This document shows, piece by piece, positions 4,380 through 5,192 of a stretch of DNA of 5,192 nucleotides. The notes under the pieces were generated by a model. It saw only the letters and a list, made by a program, of their open reading frames with translations, was not told the origin of the DNA and did no database searches. Within the stretch, counting starts at the first letter, position 1. Every line of letters starts with the position of its first letter. Origin of the DNA: Pseudomonadota bacterium (GTDB taxonomy: Bacteria; Pseudomonadota; Gammaproteobacteria; Burkholderiales; Thiobacillaceae); contig JAJZRT010000334.1 in the NCBI GenBank assembly GCA_021802595.1, positions 1 through 5,192 on the forward strand. The letters are read 5' to 3'. A program made the translations under genes and the position numbers.

Positions 4380-5192
4380 CGGAGTGCCAGGCTTGGCATC
4401 ACCAGCAGGTTGAGCGCGGTAGAGGTAAACAGTCCACCCAGGATCACCAGTGCCATCGGGCCTTCGATCTCGCGCCCCGGGTCGCCGCTGCCAATAGCCA
4501 GCGGCAGCAGTCCCAAGGCAGTGGCGAGCGCCGTCATCAGGATCGGCGCCAGGCGCTCCGCCGCGCCGCGCACGGCGGCTTCCGTCCCCCAGGTCATGCC
4601 TTCGACCGCAACCAGATGCTCGTAGTGGGACAACAGCATCACGGCGTTGCGCAGGGTGATGCCAAAGAGCGTAACGAAGCCGACCAGGGATCCCAGCGAG
4701 ACGCCGCCGCCGGTGGCGAACACGGCGAGCACGCCGCCGGCCAGGGCGAAAGGCAGATTGAGCAGCACCAGGGCGAGGTTGCGCGCGTGACCCAGCACCA
4801 TCCACAGCATCAAGCCGATGGCAATGGCGGCGATCGCCGAATGGACGATCAGATCGCGGACCGATGCCGCCTGGGCCGCGGCAGTGCCGCCGAACTCCAC
4901 ATAGTTGCCCGGCGCCAGGCGGACATCCTGGGCGATGCGCTGCTTCGCCGCCGCAACGAAGGAGACAACGTCCCGGCCGGCGACGTTGGCCGTGACGGTC
5001 TGCACCCGCCGGGCGGCGTTGTGCAGCACCGCGTAACGCCCCGCAGCGGCATAGACATCGGCAAGCTGATCGAGGCGCACGACGACGCCCGCCGCATTGC
5101 GCAACGGCAGCGCCCGAATGTCGGCGATACTGCCGCGCCCGGACGGCGACAGGATGACGTTGACATTGAACACCCGGTTGCCGTCATAGACC
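4346..5192 (-). CDS. C-terminal part of an RND efflux permease (CusA/CzcA-like), 5' end outside the window
   Basis: The minus-strand frame enters at the right edge (VYDGNRVFNV) and runs 281 codons to TGA at 4346-4348. It starts in the second periplasmic region (SIADIRALPLRNAAGVVVRLDQLADV, then an RRVQTVTANVAGRD-type strand and LAPGNYVEFGG). It then shows five hydrophobic segments consistent with transmembrane helices 8-12: around IAAIAIGLMLWMVL, ALVLLNLPFALAGGVLAVFA, VGFVTLFGITLRNAVMLLSH, ILMTALATALGLLPLAIG and MALVILGGLFTSTALNLLVM. The segments ERLAPILMTALATALGLLPL and GREIEGPMA are typical of heavy-metal-efflux type RND pumps, inner-membrane proton antiporters that work with a periplasmic adaptor and an outer-membrane channel. 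The substrate cannot be told from this part. Internal GTG codons, such as 5173, are not real starts. Its 3' end overlaps the convergent acetyltransferase by 34 bp. Confidence 0.88.
   Translation of the reverse strand, partial: VYDGNRVFNVNVILSPSGRGSIADIRALPLRNAAGVVVRLDQLADVYAAAGRYAVLHNAARRVQTVTANVAGRDVVSFVAAAKQRIAQDVRLAPGNYVEFGGTAAAQAASVRDLIVHSAIAAIAIGLMLWMVLGHARNLALVLLNLPFALAGGVLAVFATGGGVSLGSLVGFVTLFGITLRNAVMLLSHYEHLVAVEGMTWGTEAAVRGAAERLAPILMTALATALGLLPLAIGSGDPGREIEGPMALVILGGLFTSTALNLLVMPSLALRYGQFTSAGER

Noticed and set aside
4086..4805. 239-codon minus-strand frame overlapping the RND permease 3' part and the acetyltransferase
   Set aside because: It lies in another frame of the permease, is Arg/Gly/Pro-rich without transmembrane pattern or motifs, and conflicts with two well-supported genes.
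1..5192. A defence island, toxin-antitoxin pair, prophage or other new multi-gene system
   Set aside because: Every substantial frame belongs to a familiar housekeeping, regulatory, transport or metabolic family. No nuclease, reverse transcriptase, integrase, small paired toxin or repeat array was found.

Overview
This is a GC-rich proteobacterial window. The short DksA-type and HPF-type proteins resemble Rhodocyclales/Burkholderiales versions (for example Thauera, Azoarcus or Accumulibacter relatives), so a betaproteobacterium is the best guess. That placement is an inference from remembered protein families, not from a search. No rRNA, tRNA, CRISPR array, transposase or complete insertion sequence was found.

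Layout, left to right. (1) Bases 1-100 encode the tail-end part of a WbpP/TviC-like nucleotide-sugar 4-epimerase. It breaks off at about base 100 and is joined, in a different reading frame, to the C-terminal part of what may be a glutamate-cysteine-ligase-like (carboxylate-amine ligase) gene ending at 458. (2) Two bases later an N-formylglutamate-amidohydrolase-family gene begins (461-1207), apparently in the same operon as the ligase remnant. (3) A short gap with a weak promoter candidate and a strong Shine-Dalgarno sequence leads to a DksA/TraR-type zinc-finger regulator (1275-1673). (4) After an 18-bp perfect palindrome comes a short HPF/RaiA-type ribosome hibernation factor (1718-2023). 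(5) A 193-bp intergenic region holds one hairpin-forming inverted repeat and a dispersed-repeat (REP-like) palindromic element. (6) A 523-residue two-domain protein follows (2217-3788), with an aminoglycoside-phosphotransferase-like kinase domain followed by a P-loop kinase domain. (7) A YhbS-like GNAT acetyltransferase (3847-4379) carries an apparent one-base deletion near its 5' end. (8) On the minus strand, the C-terminal third or less of a CusA/CzcA-like RND efflux permease runs in from the right edge and converges on the acetyltransferase with a 34-bp tail-to-tail overlap.

Functionally, the only clear theme is the dksA-like/hpf-like pair, both expected to act in starvation or stringent-response physiology (transcription initiation and ribosome dormancy). 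The rest looks like a patchwork of ordinary chromosomal genes with signs of decay or rearrangement: a broken epimerase/ligase junction, a frameshifted acetyltransferase and a REP-like repeat. I found no convincing undescribed multi-gene system. The most informative oddities are the gene-fragment junction near base 100, the frameshift near 3861, the palindrome at 1677-1694 and the REP-like element.
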